From Oscillospiraceae bacterium (GTDB lineage: Bacteria; Bacillota; Clostridia; Oscillospirales; Acutalibacteraceae): a stretch of DNA of 64,000 nt. Where the stretch lies: NCBI GenBank assembly GCA_015065615.1, contig SVPY01000008.1:1-64000 (forward strand), in the 5' to 3' direction. The notes beneath the pieces are model-generated. The model did no database searches. It was not told where the DNA came from and saw only the letters and a list, made by a program, of their open reading frames with translations. This document shows positions 1-10,545 of the stretch, one piece after another; position 1 is the first letter of the stretch; each line of letters begins with the position of its first letter. Position numbers and translations under genes: made by a program.

Positions 1-29
1 ACAACCATGAGCGAATCCAAAACAGAACG

Positions 30-59
30 GGAGTGGCGCCGCTGACGCTACGCCACTCC
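30..59. repeat. Palindromic hairpin (GGAGTGGCG...CGCCACTCC)
   Basis: 9-bp perfect inverted repeat with a 12-nt loop at the window edge. Confidence 0.5.
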
Positions 60-152
60 GCTTAAAATTCAATTATCCTGCAAGGGAATCCCTTTTTTGT
101 GCTGTTCGCACAAACTGGGGCAGTCTATTTAAACAGCGCCCTTTTAAAATTA

Positions 153-1172
153 TCATAAATGTTTTTCGAATTTAAACACAGGCTTAAAAGAGCCTACGGG
201 AGTACCGTTATCGTTTATAACGGTGTTGCTGTGAATTTCTTCCAGCTTTTTATCGATTTCGGGGTTAATGTACCCTATCTGATTGAAAATTTCTCTTACA
301 AGGCTGGGAATCAGGTCCATATTGCCGTCAACTGTTTTGAAAGCAATACCGATTCTTTCTTTTTTAAGACCTATACAGTAAACGCCGTTGGCACCGCTTT
401 TTGCTATAATGTTGGGGTCTGCGTTCAGTACGGTACAGCGGCTGCCCGTACCGCGTATCATTTCAGGGGCTTTATTCATTCTGGGAACGAATTTATGTGC
501 CGCCTCCATTAAAATATCGTCCTTAATTGTATCGATGCAGGCAAGATTTTTAAAAGCGATGGCGATATTTTTCATAGGGTAGGCAAATACGGGTACTCCG
601 CATCCGTCAATACCGATTATTACCTTCTCTTCGGGGAATTCCGAAAATACGCTCATGGTACGTAAAACTTCCTGCTGACAAATTGAGTCTATTCTCCAGT
701 AATCCTTAACGTCGCCGCCCATTTCGCGCTGAGTGAGCATTAAAGCCGCGTGCTTGCCGGAGCAATTGTGGTAGAGTTTATTTTTGGGGAGACCTTCTCT
801 TATTCTATCCTCATTTGCATAAGCGGCGCTGGGGGCAGCGGGCTTCATAATGAGGTCATCGCATTTGAGGTCTGCTTTTTTAAATATGGATTTAAGGGTA
901 TCTATGTGGAACTTTTCACCCATATGGGAGCCTGCGAAAATTGCGGATTCTTTTTCCGTAATGCCGTACTTTTTGTCAATATCACGGGCAATAACGGGCA
1001 GGCACTGAATAGGCTTACTTGCGCTTCTGTAGTAAACCATAGCATCGCTGTCGCCTGCTGAGTAAATTACCTTACCTTTTTCATCAACTACCGTAATATA
1101 ACCGTAATGAGTAAGGTCCAAAAGCTCACCGCGGTATTCTCCCAGAAGAAGAGCAGGTTTGTTCATATTCAT
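153..1172 (-). CDS. Asparaginase (L-asparaginase II-like family)
   Basis: ORF track; YYRSASKPIQCLP, SGKHAALML and GIDGCGVPVFA motifs typical of the asparaginase II family. Confidence 0.85.
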   Translation of the reverse strand: MNMNKPALLLGEYRGELLDLTHYGYITVVDEKGKVIYSAGDSDAMVYYRSASKPIQCLPVIARDIDKKYGITEKESAIFAGSHMGEKFHIDTLKSIFKKADLKCDDLIMKPAAPSAAYANEDRIREGLPKNKLYHNCSGKHAALMLTQREMGGDVKDYWRIDSICQQEVLRTMSVFSEFPEEKVIIGIDGCGVPVFAYPMKNIAIAFKNLACIDTIKDDILMEAAHKFVPRMNKAPEMIRGTGSRCTVLNADPNIIAKSGANGVYCIGLKKERIGIAFKTVDGNMDLIPSLVREIFNQIGYINPEIDKKLEEIHSNTVINDNGTPVGSFKPVFKFEKHL

Positions 1173-1348
1173 ATCATCCTTTTAGTTTTATTAATTATTA
1201 AATTTATGGTATATTAAAATATAAATACTGTCAATGGAAAATTCTGCTGAGGATTTGGATATTTTTGCTGTTGACGGGGAACGGAAGATAATATAAAATT
1301 AAATCATAAATAATAAATTATCGATTATCACATAAAGAGGACTTTATA

Positions 1349-2134
1349 ATGGGTAAAAAAGTATTGTTTGAAGTGTGCTGCGGATGTCTGGAAGATGCCA
1401 TAAATGCCGAAAAAGGCGGGGCAGATAGAATTGAGCTTAATTCCGCGCTGTTTTTAGGCGGTTTAACTCCCGGCGCAGGACTTTTAAGGGAAGTAAAAAA
1501 GCATATAAAAATACCCGTTATGTGTATGCTTAGACCCAGAGAAGGGGGATTTTGCTACACGGATTTTGATTATAAGACCATTTTGGCAGAGGCTGAAGCT
1601 TTAATTGAAGCCGGAGCGGACGGAATAGTTTTCGGGTTTTTAACTAACGAGGGTGAAGTTGACGTCAAGCGCACAAAAGAGCTTATTGATTTAATTAAAA
1701 GCAAGTGTGAGAAGGAAAATAAGAAAACAGATGTTGAGATAGTTTTTCACCGCGCTTTTGATTTAATTCCCGACGTTTATAAAGCTATGGATACCCTTAT
1801 TTCCTTGGGGGTAAACAGAATTCTTACAAGCGGTCAAAAACCTTCGGCTTTTGAAGGCAGGGACTGCATCAAAAACCTTGTAAAATACGGTGAGAGTAAA
1901 ATTGAAATTCTACCGGGCGGCGGGGTAAATAAAAATAACGCAAAAGAGCTTATAGAATATACCGGTGTAAGCGCTGTTCACGCTTCAGCCCGAAGCGAGA
2001 GAACCGATAAAAGCGGGCTTTTAAATCCCGAAATTTTCTTCGGCGGCAAAATTGACGGTAAATTTAACCCCGAGCATATATATAAAGTTACAAACGAAAA
2101 CCTCGTAAGGGAAGTAGTTGAGGCTATAAAATAA
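1349..2134 (+). CDS. cutC: Copper homeostasis protein CutC family
   Basis: EVCCGCLEDAINAEKGGADRIELNSALFLGGLTPG and VHASARS motifs characteristic of CutC. Confidence 0.9.
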   Translation: MGKKVLFEVCCGCLEDAINAEKGGADRIELNSALFLGGLTPGAGLLREVKKHIKIPVMCMLRPREGGFCYTDFDYKTILAEAEALIEAGADGIVFGFLTNEGEVDVKRTKELIDLIKSKCEKENKKTDVEIVFHRAFDLIPDVYKAMDTLISLGVNRILTSGQKPSAFEGRDCIKNLVKYGESKIEILPGGGVNKNNAKELIEYTGVSAVHASARSERTDKSGLLNPEIFFGGKIDGKFNPEHIYKVTNENLVREVVEAIK

Positions 2135-2140
2135 AAGAAA

Positions 2141-2170
2141 GGCCTGAAGTGATAAGCTTCAGGTCTTTTA
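2141..2170 (+). terminator. Intrinsic terminator after cutC
   Basis: CCTGAAG-loop-CTTCAGG followed by a T-rich tract. Confidence 0.7.
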
Positions 2171-2181
2171 GTTTGGCAATT

Positions 2182-4296
2182 TTAATTTGAAATGCGGTAT
2201 TTGTTCTTTCTATCAAAGGACATACGGAAGTCAATTTCCTTGGGAGGAGGACAAGTATCGTAAGCTTCGTCTATTAAATCGGCAAGAATGTTATTATCGG
2301 GGTCTTCTATGCCGCGTTCTTTTGCCATTTTAAGGGCATTGTATTCAAACCAAATATCAGTAAGAGTGCACTCGCCCTCACGGATATCGGCATATTCGCC
2401 GTGGGCAAAAACTTTTTCAATCTGCTCAAGCTTTTTAAGCTTAATAGCGGTCTGAGCGGAAGTGAGCAGGAGCCTTTCTGCATTCTGAATATTTTCGGGC
2501 ATAGAGGTGTATAAATCCCAGGCTTTCTGATATTTACCGTGCCTGTTAAGCCAGCCCATATATTCGCCTGCGAAGGCAAAGTCCACGGTGGCGGCAGGGA
2601 GTTTAAATACCTCGTCGTAGTATTTTTCTGCAGCTTCGTAGTCGCCCTTTTCGTTTGCCATACTGAATAAGCACCTTAACGCCCATACCGAGGGCTGAAG
2701 CTTAACGGATTCTTCGAAGGCGGCTATTGCTTTTTCGCGGAATTCGGGGTATTTGCCCCAGCGTGAAGCCTCGCTTGAAATTTTTCTACGCTCCATCATT
2801 TCCGCAAGCATTACGCCGTAGTGATATAAGGAATACCATGTCTTGTTATTTTCAAGGCTGTTTTCAAGAAGTTTCATCCATTTGGGAGAGACCATATAAG
2901 AGGGAGGAATGACGTTTACGTTTTCCTCGGGCAGCGCGCCGTTATTAAATAGACTCAGCCACGGGTACTGCTCAGCGCCTATTGTGGAAAGGGGGAAGCA
3001 TACGCTTTCCGGGAATTTAACGTTTTCTTCTTTTTCAGTTCTCAGTTTTTCAAGTGCGCCCCATCCGCTTGCCGTGTGGATAATATCCTTTTCGTTTACG
3101 GGTGTTTTGGCAATTTCACTATAATATTCGTTAATTTCCAAAAGCTTGTTTTCGGGAATTACAGTTTCGAGGCTTTCTTCCATATATTTATTAGCTTCGC
3201 TTAATGAAGGCTGGTGGAGTTTTTCTTTATTAAGCTTAATGCCGCCAAAGCAGTGAGTCCATTCAAAAGAAGTTTTTGCAGGGAAAAGTTTATCGTGCAG
3301 CTGTGAGCGGGCAAAGCCTCCCTGAATTTCTATATAGTCGCCCTTATCGGGGTCAGAAAGGAAATCCTGCCAATGTTTACCTGCGCTGTGGTTGCCCCAG
3401 CAGAACATTTTATGGTAAAGAAGAGGTGCGGTTGCACGGTCGAAAAATACCAGACCGTCACTGTAGGCGCCGCTTTCCCATGAGCTCTTTATACCGTCGG
3501 GGCTTTGGAAGAAATAGTCGAATGAACGGGATGCGTTATGAGGGTATGAAAGATCCTTACCGGGGAAAAGTGAAATTTCAGGTAAAGTATCATAGGTCAT
3601 ACCTGTAGAGAATACTATTGCCTTCTGTGTGGAAGAAAGCACTCTTGTGTTGCCGTCCTCGGGAATGGCGATATTTGTCCACCAGTATGTAGTTGTATCT
3701 TCTTCAAAGGGGTTAAAAACTTTGATATGAGCGAAAAGAACGGGAGAATCTTCGGGAAGATGGAAGTCCATCTGATAAACAGCGTTTTTGTTTCGTTCAA
3801 ATTCGTACATTCTTACAAATTCATTATTTTCACTATCTTTTAATATAGCTGCAAAAATATTGTCGCAGGTAAAATAGTGGTGACCGAGAGCGCCGAAATT
3901 CCACTCAATACCGCCTGAAAGCCATGCGTTTCTCAGGGCAAGGTTACCCGGCTGATATACAGGGTTGCTCATTAAAAGCTCACGGCCGTTCACTTTATCG
4001 AAAAGTGAATAAAGTCTGCCGCCATCCTCAGGCCAGAAAACTGCCTTCAGATAACTGTTTTCCATTACAATAGTCTTTTTCTTAATGGGAATACGCTTTC
4101 TTGAGTAGCGGTCCTGCATTTTATAAGGTAAAACGGGGCTGCGGTTACCTAAATCTACTTTTAAGAAATCAGGGAAATCTGCAGAACATTCAACCTTAAC
4201 TTCGTTTTTATTGTGAAATATGGGAAGGGGATTCGTGCCTTCCAACGGTGCGCCGTAAATGGTCATAACGTCTATTTTAATTGACATTGAGATCAC
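2182..4296 (-). CDS. DUF5107 domain protein with C-terminal TPR-like repeats
   Basis: ENSYLKAVFWPEDGGRLYSLFDK..., GGIEWNFGALGHHYFT; helical repeat C-terminus. Confidence 0.75.
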   Translation of the reverse strand: MISMSIKIDVMTIYGAPLEGTNPLPIFHNKNEVKVECSADFPDFLKVDLGNRSPVLPYKMQDRYSRKRIPIKKKTIVMENSYLKAVFWPEDGGRLYSLFDKVNGRELLMSNPVYQPGNLALRNAWLSGGIEWNFGALGHHYFTCDNIFAAILKDSENNEFVRMYEFERNKNAVYQMDFHLPEDSPVLFAHIKVFNPFEEDTTTYWWTNIAIPEDGNTRVLSSTQKAIVFSTGMTYDTLPEISLFPGKDLSYPHNASRSFDYFFQSPDGIKSSWESGAYSDGLVFFDRATAPLLYHKMFCWGNHSAGKHWQDFLSDPDKGDYIEIQGGFARSQLHDKLFPAKTSFEWTHCFGGIKLNKEKLHQPSLSEANKYMEESLETVIPENKLLEINEYYSEIAKTPVNEKDIIHTASGWGALEKLRTEKEENVKFPESVCFPLSTIGAEQYPWLSLFNNGALPEENVNVIPPSYMVSPKWMKLLENSLENNKTWYSLYHYGVMLAEMMERRKISSEASRWGKYPEFREKAIAAFEESVKLQPSVWALRCLFSMANEKGDYEAAEKYYDEVFKLPAATVDFAFAGEYMGWLNRHGKYQKAWDLYTSMPENIQNAERLLLTSAQTAIKLKKLEQIEKVFAHGEYADIREGECTLTDIWFEYNALKMAKERGIEDPDNNILADLIDEAYDTCPPPKEIDFRMSFDRKNKYRISN

Positions 4297-4319
4297 GCTC
4301 CTTTTTTAGGGTATAAAAT

Positions 4320-5504
4320 TCAATATAATAAGTAAGCTTTGCGCTCTTCTTTAAAGCTTTCAAGTCCTGCTTTTTGTGAAGCTAAATATGAGGCTACGTC
4401 AAAATCCTTTGAAAAAACCTTTTTGGTTCCTACAAGGCGGGCTAAAGATTCGTTGAAAATACATTCAGCGGGGTATAAATCGCTTATAACCTTAAGTAAA
4501 TAAAGGCCTGTGGCGTAGGCGTCTATAGCGTTTCTTTCTTTCACGTGAAGCTGTATGCCTGAGCAAAGTTCACCTGCGTATTTATGGAAAGTAGGTGTAA
4601 ATGCACATGGACGCATTACCATGCCTGAAAAAGTTTCTTTGGCTTCAAGAGGCAAAGAATACATAGCATCTATTACTTTATTTGGGTTCAGCCAAGGTGC
4701 TCCGAATAATTCGAAGGGCTTTGTGGTGCCTCTGCCTTCAGAAACGGCGGTGCCTTCAAAAAAGCAAGTGCCGGGGTAAAGAATGTTAGTATCAAGGGAA
4801 GGCATATTGGGTGAAGGTGGTACGAAAAGAAGATCGGTATCGTCAAACCACATATCCCTTTCCCATCCTTCACATCGAACTACGGATATATCAGCACCTA
4901 CAGAAAGATGCGAATTAAACCATAGTGCCAATTCACCCATGGTCATACCGCATAAAGCAGGCTGTGAAACTACTGCTCCTACACCTGAAACGCAGTCCTC
5001 ATCAATACGGTTGCCGCGAATATTGATGCCGCCTATGGGGTTAATTCGGTCAAGAACAATAAGCGGAATATTTGATTTAGCCGCAAGGCGCATAGAATCA
5101 AGGAGAGTGAACTGATACGTATAGTAACGCACGCCAATATCCTGTATATCAAATACCACTGCATCGAGAGAGGCGAATACCTTTTCAGCTTCGGTTCTTC
5201 CTTTGCCGAATAAATCGTAAATCGGTACGCCTGTTTCAGAGTCTATGGCACCGCTTCCGTCGTGACCGCCTGCCTGAGCCGCACCGCGAATTCCGTGTTC
5301 GGGGCCGAAAAGCGCTTTTAAACAGTATTTTTCGTTTAAAATAGCAGAAGTGGCTTTAAGTTCTCGGGTTACACCGGACATATTGGTAATAAGGCCTAAT
5401 TGTTTGCCACAGAGCAGAGCCTTTGCTTCTGTGGAGTCAATAAGGTCGCATCCGTTATAAACTTTAGCTTTCATATAAAGACCTCTTTTCAAGTTCATAA
5501 CCAA
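4320..5504 (-). CDS. DUF1343 / NamZ-type exo-beta-N-acetylmuramidase family protein (start may be internal, MKAKVYNG)
   Basis: GLITNMSGV, FGPEHGIRG, DAVVFDIQDIGVRYYTY, EGTAVSEGRGTTKPFELFGAPWL motifs. Confidence 0.85.
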   Translation of the reverse strand: MVMNLKRGLYMKAKVYNGCDLIDSTEAKALLCGKQLGLITNMSGVTRELKATSAILNEKYCLKALFGPEHGIRGAAQAGGHDGSGAIDSETGVPIYDLFGKGRTEAEKVFASLDAVVFDIQDIGVRYYTYQFTLLDSMRLAAKSNIPLIVLDRINPIGGINIRGNRIDEDCVSGVGAVVSQPALCGMTMGELALWFNSHLSVGADISVVRCEGWERDMWFDDTDLLFVPPSPNMPSLDTNILYPGTCFFEGTAVSEGRGTTKPFELFGAPWLNPNKVIDAMYSLPLEAKETFSGMVMRPCAFTPTFHKYAGELCSGIQLHVKERNAIDAYATGLYLLKVISDLYPAECIFNESLARLVGTKKVFSKDFDVASYLASQKAGLESFKEERKAYLLY

Positions 5505-5588
5505 GTTGTGTTTGAAAAGCAGGAATGAATCGCAAAAAATAAATTTACGGCATTCCGGCTTTGTTTACTTTGTGGAAACTACGTGCTT

Positions 5589-6509
5589 TTATGCGTACAT
5601 AGTAACGAAGGAGAGCATCAATCTATCGAAATCGCGGTTATAGCCGTGACCTCTGTCCTTCATTTCGAAAAGAAGCTTGGTAGCGTCGATTTTTTCATAA
5701 AGATTTTTAACGGTTTCGGGCGGGCATACGTCGTCCTTTGTGCCTGCAGTTAAAAGTACGGGGAAATTAAATCTGTGGGTATGATTTAAAGTATCGCAAA
5801 GACCGATATAGTGCCAGAATTCTTTCTCGTCCATAACTCTTAAGGCTCTTTTTAAAATATAGTAAGCGCCGCGGAAATCGGCAAGAGGGATATCAGTTAA
5901 ATAAGGCTCGTCCGCCATTACGCATCTTGTGCCTCTGCCTGAGAAAACAGATGCCAAAAGGAGACTTCCGCCGCCGCCCTGGCTTGTGCCGTGGAAGCTT
6001 ACGCGGTTGGGAATTACGGCACCTGTCTGCTGCCAAGCCCATTTAACGGCAACTGTGCACTGTAAAAGCCACTCAAAGTAGCCTTTTTCGCCCTTACTTC
6101 TTGCTGTATCGGGGAAAACGGGCCAATCGGAATTTTCCTCAAGCTTTTCGTTGGGTATGCCGTCGGGAGTCCAGTAGCCCATGGGGCAGATGCTTAAAAC
6201 CGCGTAGTTATGTACGGATGCAGAGGGGGTGAGCACCATCTCGCCGCCGTAACCGGGCACGAAGGCAACTAAAGGACGGGGACCGCTTATGGGCGCAAAC
6301 CACGCGCAGTAGAAGGGATCCATACCCTCTATGGTAAATTTTATCATGGCGGGGTTTAAATAGGTCATACCGAAGCGCTCACCGAAAAATGACCTGCCTG
6401 TATCTTCTACTGTATATTTAACGTTTTCGGAAGCTTCCCAGATTTTATCCATCCAAGCGTCAATTTCGTTTTTGTCGGGATAATATTTATATCTTTCGCA
6501 AATTTCCAT
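5589..6509 (-). CDS. Acetylxylan esterase (AXE1-family alpha/beta hydrolase)
   Basis: FHGTSQGGGGSLLLASVF nucleophile elbow, FPVLLTAGTKDDVCPPET, GHGYNRDFD. Confidence 0.85.
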   Translation of the reverse strand: MEICERYKYYPDKNEIDAWMDKIWEASENVKYTVEDTGRSFFGERFGMTYLNPAMIKFTIEGMDPFYCAWFAPISGPRPLVAFVPGYGGEMVLTPSASVHNYAVLSICPMGYWTPDGIPNEKLEENSDWPVFPDTARSKGEKGYFEWLLQCTVAVKWAWQQTGAVIPNRVSFHGTSQGGGGSLLLASVFSGRGTRCVMADEPYLTDIPLADFRGAYYILKRALRVMDEKEFWHYIGLCDTLNHTHRFNFPVLLTAGTKDDVCPPETVKNLYEKIDATKLLFEMKDRGHGYNRDFDRLMLSFVTMYA

Positions 6510-6526
6510 TTTAACTTTACATCTCC

Positions 6527-7798
6527 TTAAATTTCAACGCCGACTTCTTTAAGTTCTTTTCTGTAAAGGTAATTATCTACCTTTTCTCTTATATCGTCGG
6601 GAATAGCTCTCTTGAAGGGGAATACGTAGGAGTTGACCAAAGCCTCGGAATACTTTAAGATATGTGTACCTGTTTTCTCTAAAGCATCGGGCCATAAGTA
6701 ATCGATAACGTCGTGGCGGCAATGAATGTAACCGCCGCCGGGGGTGCAGTCTCTTTCAAAGTTAACGGCGGGAATGCCTTTATCGGCGAAGGGAATGGAA
6801 TCGGAAGAATAGATGCTCTTGTAAACGTCTACGCTGAAGCCGTTTATCTTCATAAAGGCATCTGTGTAGTGGGTTAAATCCTCGTCGGCAGTAACACCGC
6901 AGCGGTCTAAACCTAAGACGGCGCCGCCAACGTCTGCATTTATCATAAATATTGTTTTTTCTATTTCCTCGGGATTTGCTTTAACGTGGTACTTACTTCC
7001 CTCAAGACCGATTTCCTCAGCGCCGTACCAGCAGAATACAACCGTTCTCTTGGGAGGATTTTCCTTGAAGTAGCGCAGTAATTCCATAATAACAACGCTG
7101 CCTGCGCCGTTATCGTAAACGCCCGTGGAGAAGGGGACGCTGTCGTAATGAGCGCCGAAAGAAATTATTTCGTCGGGATATTCAGTACCCTCGATTTTAG
7201 CCACAACGTTGTGGGAAGTTATTACGTTTGCTCTGTTTTTGGTTGTCATGCGGACTTTGGATGCTTTTTTTGAGACTATTTCGAAAGCATCTTTGATTCT
7301 TATGTTAACACCGGGAATGATGCCGAATGCCTGCAAAGCGGAGCGAAGCTTTCTTGTGTAAAGGTCGCTGTCGTTTTCGGTATCACGCATTGTGCCGTCC
7401 ATAGTGATAAAGCCTATAGCGCCTGCTTCAATAAGCTTTCTGTACATAGGCACGCGCATATAGCCGTTTACCATTACGATTTTACCTTTAACGTTCTTTA
7501 AGTCCACTTCAAAGCCGTTGCCTGCATATACAAACTCAGCTTCTAAGTTTTCCACGCTTGCTGAGCACTTGTAAGCTGTAACTTCATATTTTTTGTTGTA
7601 GGGCTCTAAAACTTCAAGTTCCGCTTTTTCGATAACTGCGTCGCCTACTTCGAAGCTTTCAAGCTTTGCTTCTACACCGAAGCTCTCAATTTCAGCTTTT
7701 AAAATTTCGGCGGCTTTAAGTTCCTCGGCGGAACCTGCCTCTCTTATGAACCCGATTTTTTTCAAAAGTTCAAATGCTCTTTTACCAGAAACGTTCAT
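6527..7798 (-). CDS. M28 family zinc peptidase with PA-like insert
   Basis: GAHYDSVPFSTGVYDNGAGSVVIMELLRYF, WYGAEEIGLEGSKYHV motifs. Confidence 0.9.
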   Translation of the reverse strand: MNVSGKRAFELLKKIGFIREAGSAEELKAAEILKAEIESFGVEAKLESFEVGDAVIEKAELEVLEPYNKKYEVTAYKCSASVENLEAEFVYAGNGFEVDLKNVKGKIVMVNGYMRVPMYRKLIEAGAIGFITMDGTMRDTENDSDLYTRKLRSALQAFGIIPGVNIRIKDAFEIVSKKASKVRMTTKNRANVITSHNVVAKIEGTEYPDEIISFGAHYDSVPFSTGVYDNGAGSVVIMELLRYFKENPPKRTVVFCWYGAEEIGLEGSKYHVKANPEEIEKTIFMINADVGGAVLGLDRCGVTADEDLTHYTDAFMKINGFSVDVYKSIYSSDSIPFADKGIPAVNFERDCTPGGGYIHCRHDVIDYLWPDALEKTGTHILKYSEALVNSYVFPFKRAIPDDIREKVDNYLYRKELKEVGVEI

Positions 7799-7834
7799 AT
7801 CCGTTACCTCTTTTATTTTGTATTTATATTAATA

Positions 7835-9046
7835 TTAAAGCGAACCGGGGTAGTGCTTAGCAAGACCGCCTTCACTTGTTTCGCGGTATTTACTGAAAAG
7901 ATCTTTGCCCGTTTCGTACATTGTTTTGATAACAACGTCCAATGAAATTTTTCTTGTATAGGTTAAGAAATTTGCAAGGCTTAAGGCGTTTATCGCTCTC
8001 ATAGCCGCTACGGCGTTTCGCTCAATGCAGGGAATCTGCACTAAACCGCCGATGGGGTCGCAGGTCAAGCCCAAGTGATGCTCCATTGCAACCTCAGCTG
8101 CGTATTCGATCTGGTCAAGGTCCATTCCGTAAAGATGGCTTAGGCCCGCCGCCGCCATTGAACAGGCTGTGCCTATTTCCGCCTGACAGCCGCATTCTGC
8201 GCCGCTTATGGATGCTGTGCTCTTAATTATGTTGCCTATTAAACCTGCCGCCGCCAAAGCTTTTACTATTTCGTAATCGGTAAAGCCCTTTGTTTCCTGC
8301 ATATAGTAAAGAACCGAAGGTAAAACTCCGCAGGCGCCGCAGGTAGGAGCGGTAACTATTGTGCCGCCGCCTGCGTTTTCTTCGCTTACTGCGAAGGCGT
8401 AGGAGCAAACAAGGCGGTTTTCTCTTGTCTGTGGAGATTCATCAATATGGCGCTGAGCGTGAAGGTACCTTGCTTTTCTCTGCACCATAAGTCCGCCGGG
8501 CAGAATGCCGTCCGCGCGGAGTCCTTTTTTTACGGCGGATTTCATTGTGTCCCATACTTCTCTTAAGTAATCGAAAATCTCGTCACCTTCAATGTATTTA
8601 ACGTAATCGGAAAGGCTCATATCGTTATTAAGGCAGAATTCCTTAATTTCCGAAAAATGTTCAAGGGGATATACGTTTTCCGCCAAGGCGGCTTTTTCGC
8701 CTTCCAGCTCAATTTTGCCGCCGCCTACGCTGTAAACTTTCATAAAGCCCAAAAGATTTCCGTTAATATCGTAAGCTTCAAGCTCCATTGTGTTGGGGTG
8801 GTAAAGCTCCTCTTCGGGGGTATCCATAAATACTATTTCCGTTCTTACGGGAGCCAAAGCGGTTAAAATAACGCCGTCGGTCATATGACCCTTGCCGGTT
8901 TTTGAAAGTGAGCCGAAAAGCTTTACTTTGAAGGATGCGGCGAAAGGATATTTTTCTTTAAAAAGTCTTGCGGCCTTATCGGGACCCATAGTATGGGAAG
9001 ATGAAGGGCCTTTGCCGATTCTGTAAAGTTCACGTAGTGATTCCAT
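7835..9046 (-). CDS. sdaA: L-serine ammonia-lyase, single-chain iron-sulfur type
   Basis: GPSSSHTMGPDKAARLF, APTCGACGVLPSVLYY, GAECGCQAEIGTACSMAA, LTCDPIGGLVQIPC motifs. Confidence 0.95.
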   Translation of the reverse strand: MESLRELYRIGKGPSSSHTMGPDKAARLFKEKYPFAASFKVKLFGSLSKTGKGHMTDGVILTALAPVRTEIVFMDTPEEELYHPNTMELEAYDINGNLLGFMKVYSVGGGKIELEGEKAALAENVYPLEHFSEIKEFCLNNDMSLSDYVKYIEGDEIFDYLREVWDTMKSAVKKGLRADGILPGGLMVQRKARYLHAQRHIDESPQTRENRLVCSYAFAVSEENAGGGTIVTAPTCGACGVLPSVLYYMQETKGFTDYEIVKALAAAGLIGNIIKSTASISGAECGCQAEIGTACSMAAAGLSHLYGMDLDQIEYAAEVAMEHHLGLTCDPIGGLVQIPCIERNAVAAMRAINALSLANFLTYTRKISLDVVIKTMYETGKDLFSKYRETSEGGLAKHYPGSL

Positions 9047-9064
9047 TTTATTTACCCTTTTTAA

Positions 9065-9610
9065 TTAAAGTAATCCTTTTTTTACTAAAACGTCGGCTTT
9101 AAGAATACCGACCTGAGTTTTTGAATCCTTAATTTCGTTATTCAAAACCATTTCAACTGCCTTTTCAAGGGGAACTTTTTCCACTTCAATAAATTCATCC
9201 TCGTCAAGGTCCATATCGCAGTATCCGCTGACCCTTGCAGCCCATATTCTTATTATCTCGCCGCAGTAGCCGGGAGTGGGGTATAATTCACCCAGAAAAA
9301 CGTAATTTTCAGAGTAGGTACCCGTTTCTTCGCGCTGTTCACGCTTCATAGCCTCGAAGGGGTCCTCGCCTTTTTCCAGCTTACCTGCAGGAATTTCGCT
9401 TATAACCTCCTTATAAGGGTAGCGGAACTGCCTTACGAGTAAAATTTCATTGTTTTCTGTGAGAACTACCACACTTACGCCGCCGCCGTGGTCAACTACC
9501 TCTCTTTTGGAAAGTGAGCCGTCCTCCAGCTCAACGTCGTCAACGTGGACGGTTATAATTCTGCCTTTAAATTTAAGTTCTTCACTTAAGGTCTTTTCAA
9601 ATAATTTCAA
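9065..9610 (-). CDS. NUDIX hydrolase (ADP-ribose pyrophosphatase-like)
   Basis: Nudix box GKLEKGEDPFEAMKREQREETG. Confidence 0.9.
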   Translation of the reverse strand: MKLFEKTLSEELKFKGRIITVHVDDVELEDGSLSKREVVDHGGGVSVVVLTENNEILLVRQFRYPYKEVISEIPAGKLEKGEDPFEAMKREQREETGTYSENYVFLGELYPTPGYCGEIIRIWAARVSGYCDMDLDEDEFIEVEKVPLEKAVEMVLNNEIKDSKTQVGILKADVLVKKGLL

Positions 9611-9787
9611 TTTTATCTCTCCTTACGCTGAAAGATTTTTCGGTATTATATAAAAAATAATACCACAGATTTTTCGCTTTTACAAGCAAAACGAACAAAA
9701 GCGTTAACTTTGTTAAATTATTAATTATCGTTTATTGGGTACATTTATTTGTGTTTTTGAAAATTTTGTGTTATTATATAAATAAGT

Positions 9788-10513
9788 ATGAGTTATCAGC
9801 GAAATGAAGAAAGGAAACAGAAAATGAAAAAATTGATTGCATTGTTGCTTGTTTTGATTATAAGCTTATCTCTTGTATCCTGCGCAGACCGTCAGGAAAA
9901 TTATACGGGGGATACCCAGACCTCAATATCCCAGACCGAGTCAGTACCCGCTGACGACGTAAACGAAATAGGAAAAAATGAAGCCGAAAGCGAAAATGAA
10001 GGGGAAAGCTTCGTGCCTGAGAATGCCACGGGTGATATGACCACGGCAACTCAGATAATGAGCGAAGAGCAAAACGGCGAGCTTCCCGAAATAGAAGGCC
10101 CCGACGGCTTTTTGGAGCAATTCGTTTTAAATCCCATAGATGCGTATTATATTGAAAATATGGAAATGGCTTCATCTTTATCGGGTATGCTGGATATTAC
10201 CAATAATACGATGATGTACTGGGAAACGGAAGTAAACTCAGTATACTCCGAGCTTATGATGCTTTTGGGCGAGGATTCTGAAGAATTCAGTAAAATAAAA
10301 GCCGAGCAGAAGGCTTTTAATAACGATTTGAAGATTTCCGCCGATGAAATTAAGGAAAACGCCGAAGCTTCTATGACGGGTTCGATGATAAATATTGAGA
10401 TATCTTACCGCATTATGCTTTTATATCGCGGCAGAGCGGTAGAACTTTTATGCAGCGCCTATAATGTTACGGGCGAAGTAAACGTAGAGATAATCACGGA
10501 TGCAGCAGGCTGA
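9788..10513 (+). CDS. Putative lipoprotein (likely start at the internal MKKLIALLLVLI)
   Basis: Lipobox-like LSLVSC after a hydrophobic signal; acidic linker. Confidence 0.6.
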   Translation: MSYQRNEERKQKMKKLIALLLVLIISLSLVSCADRQENYTGDTQTSISQTESVPADDVNEIGKNEAESENEGESFVPENATGDMTTATQIMSEEQNGELPEIEGPDGFLEQFVLNPIDAYYIENMEMASSLSGMLDITNNTMMYWETEVNSVYSELMMLLGEDSEEFSKIKAEQKAFNNDLKISADEIKENAEASMTGSMINIEISYRIMLLYRGRAVELLCSAYNVTGEVNVEIITDAAG

Positions 10514-10545
10514 GAAAGATTACGAAATTGTGAAGGAGAATAAAA

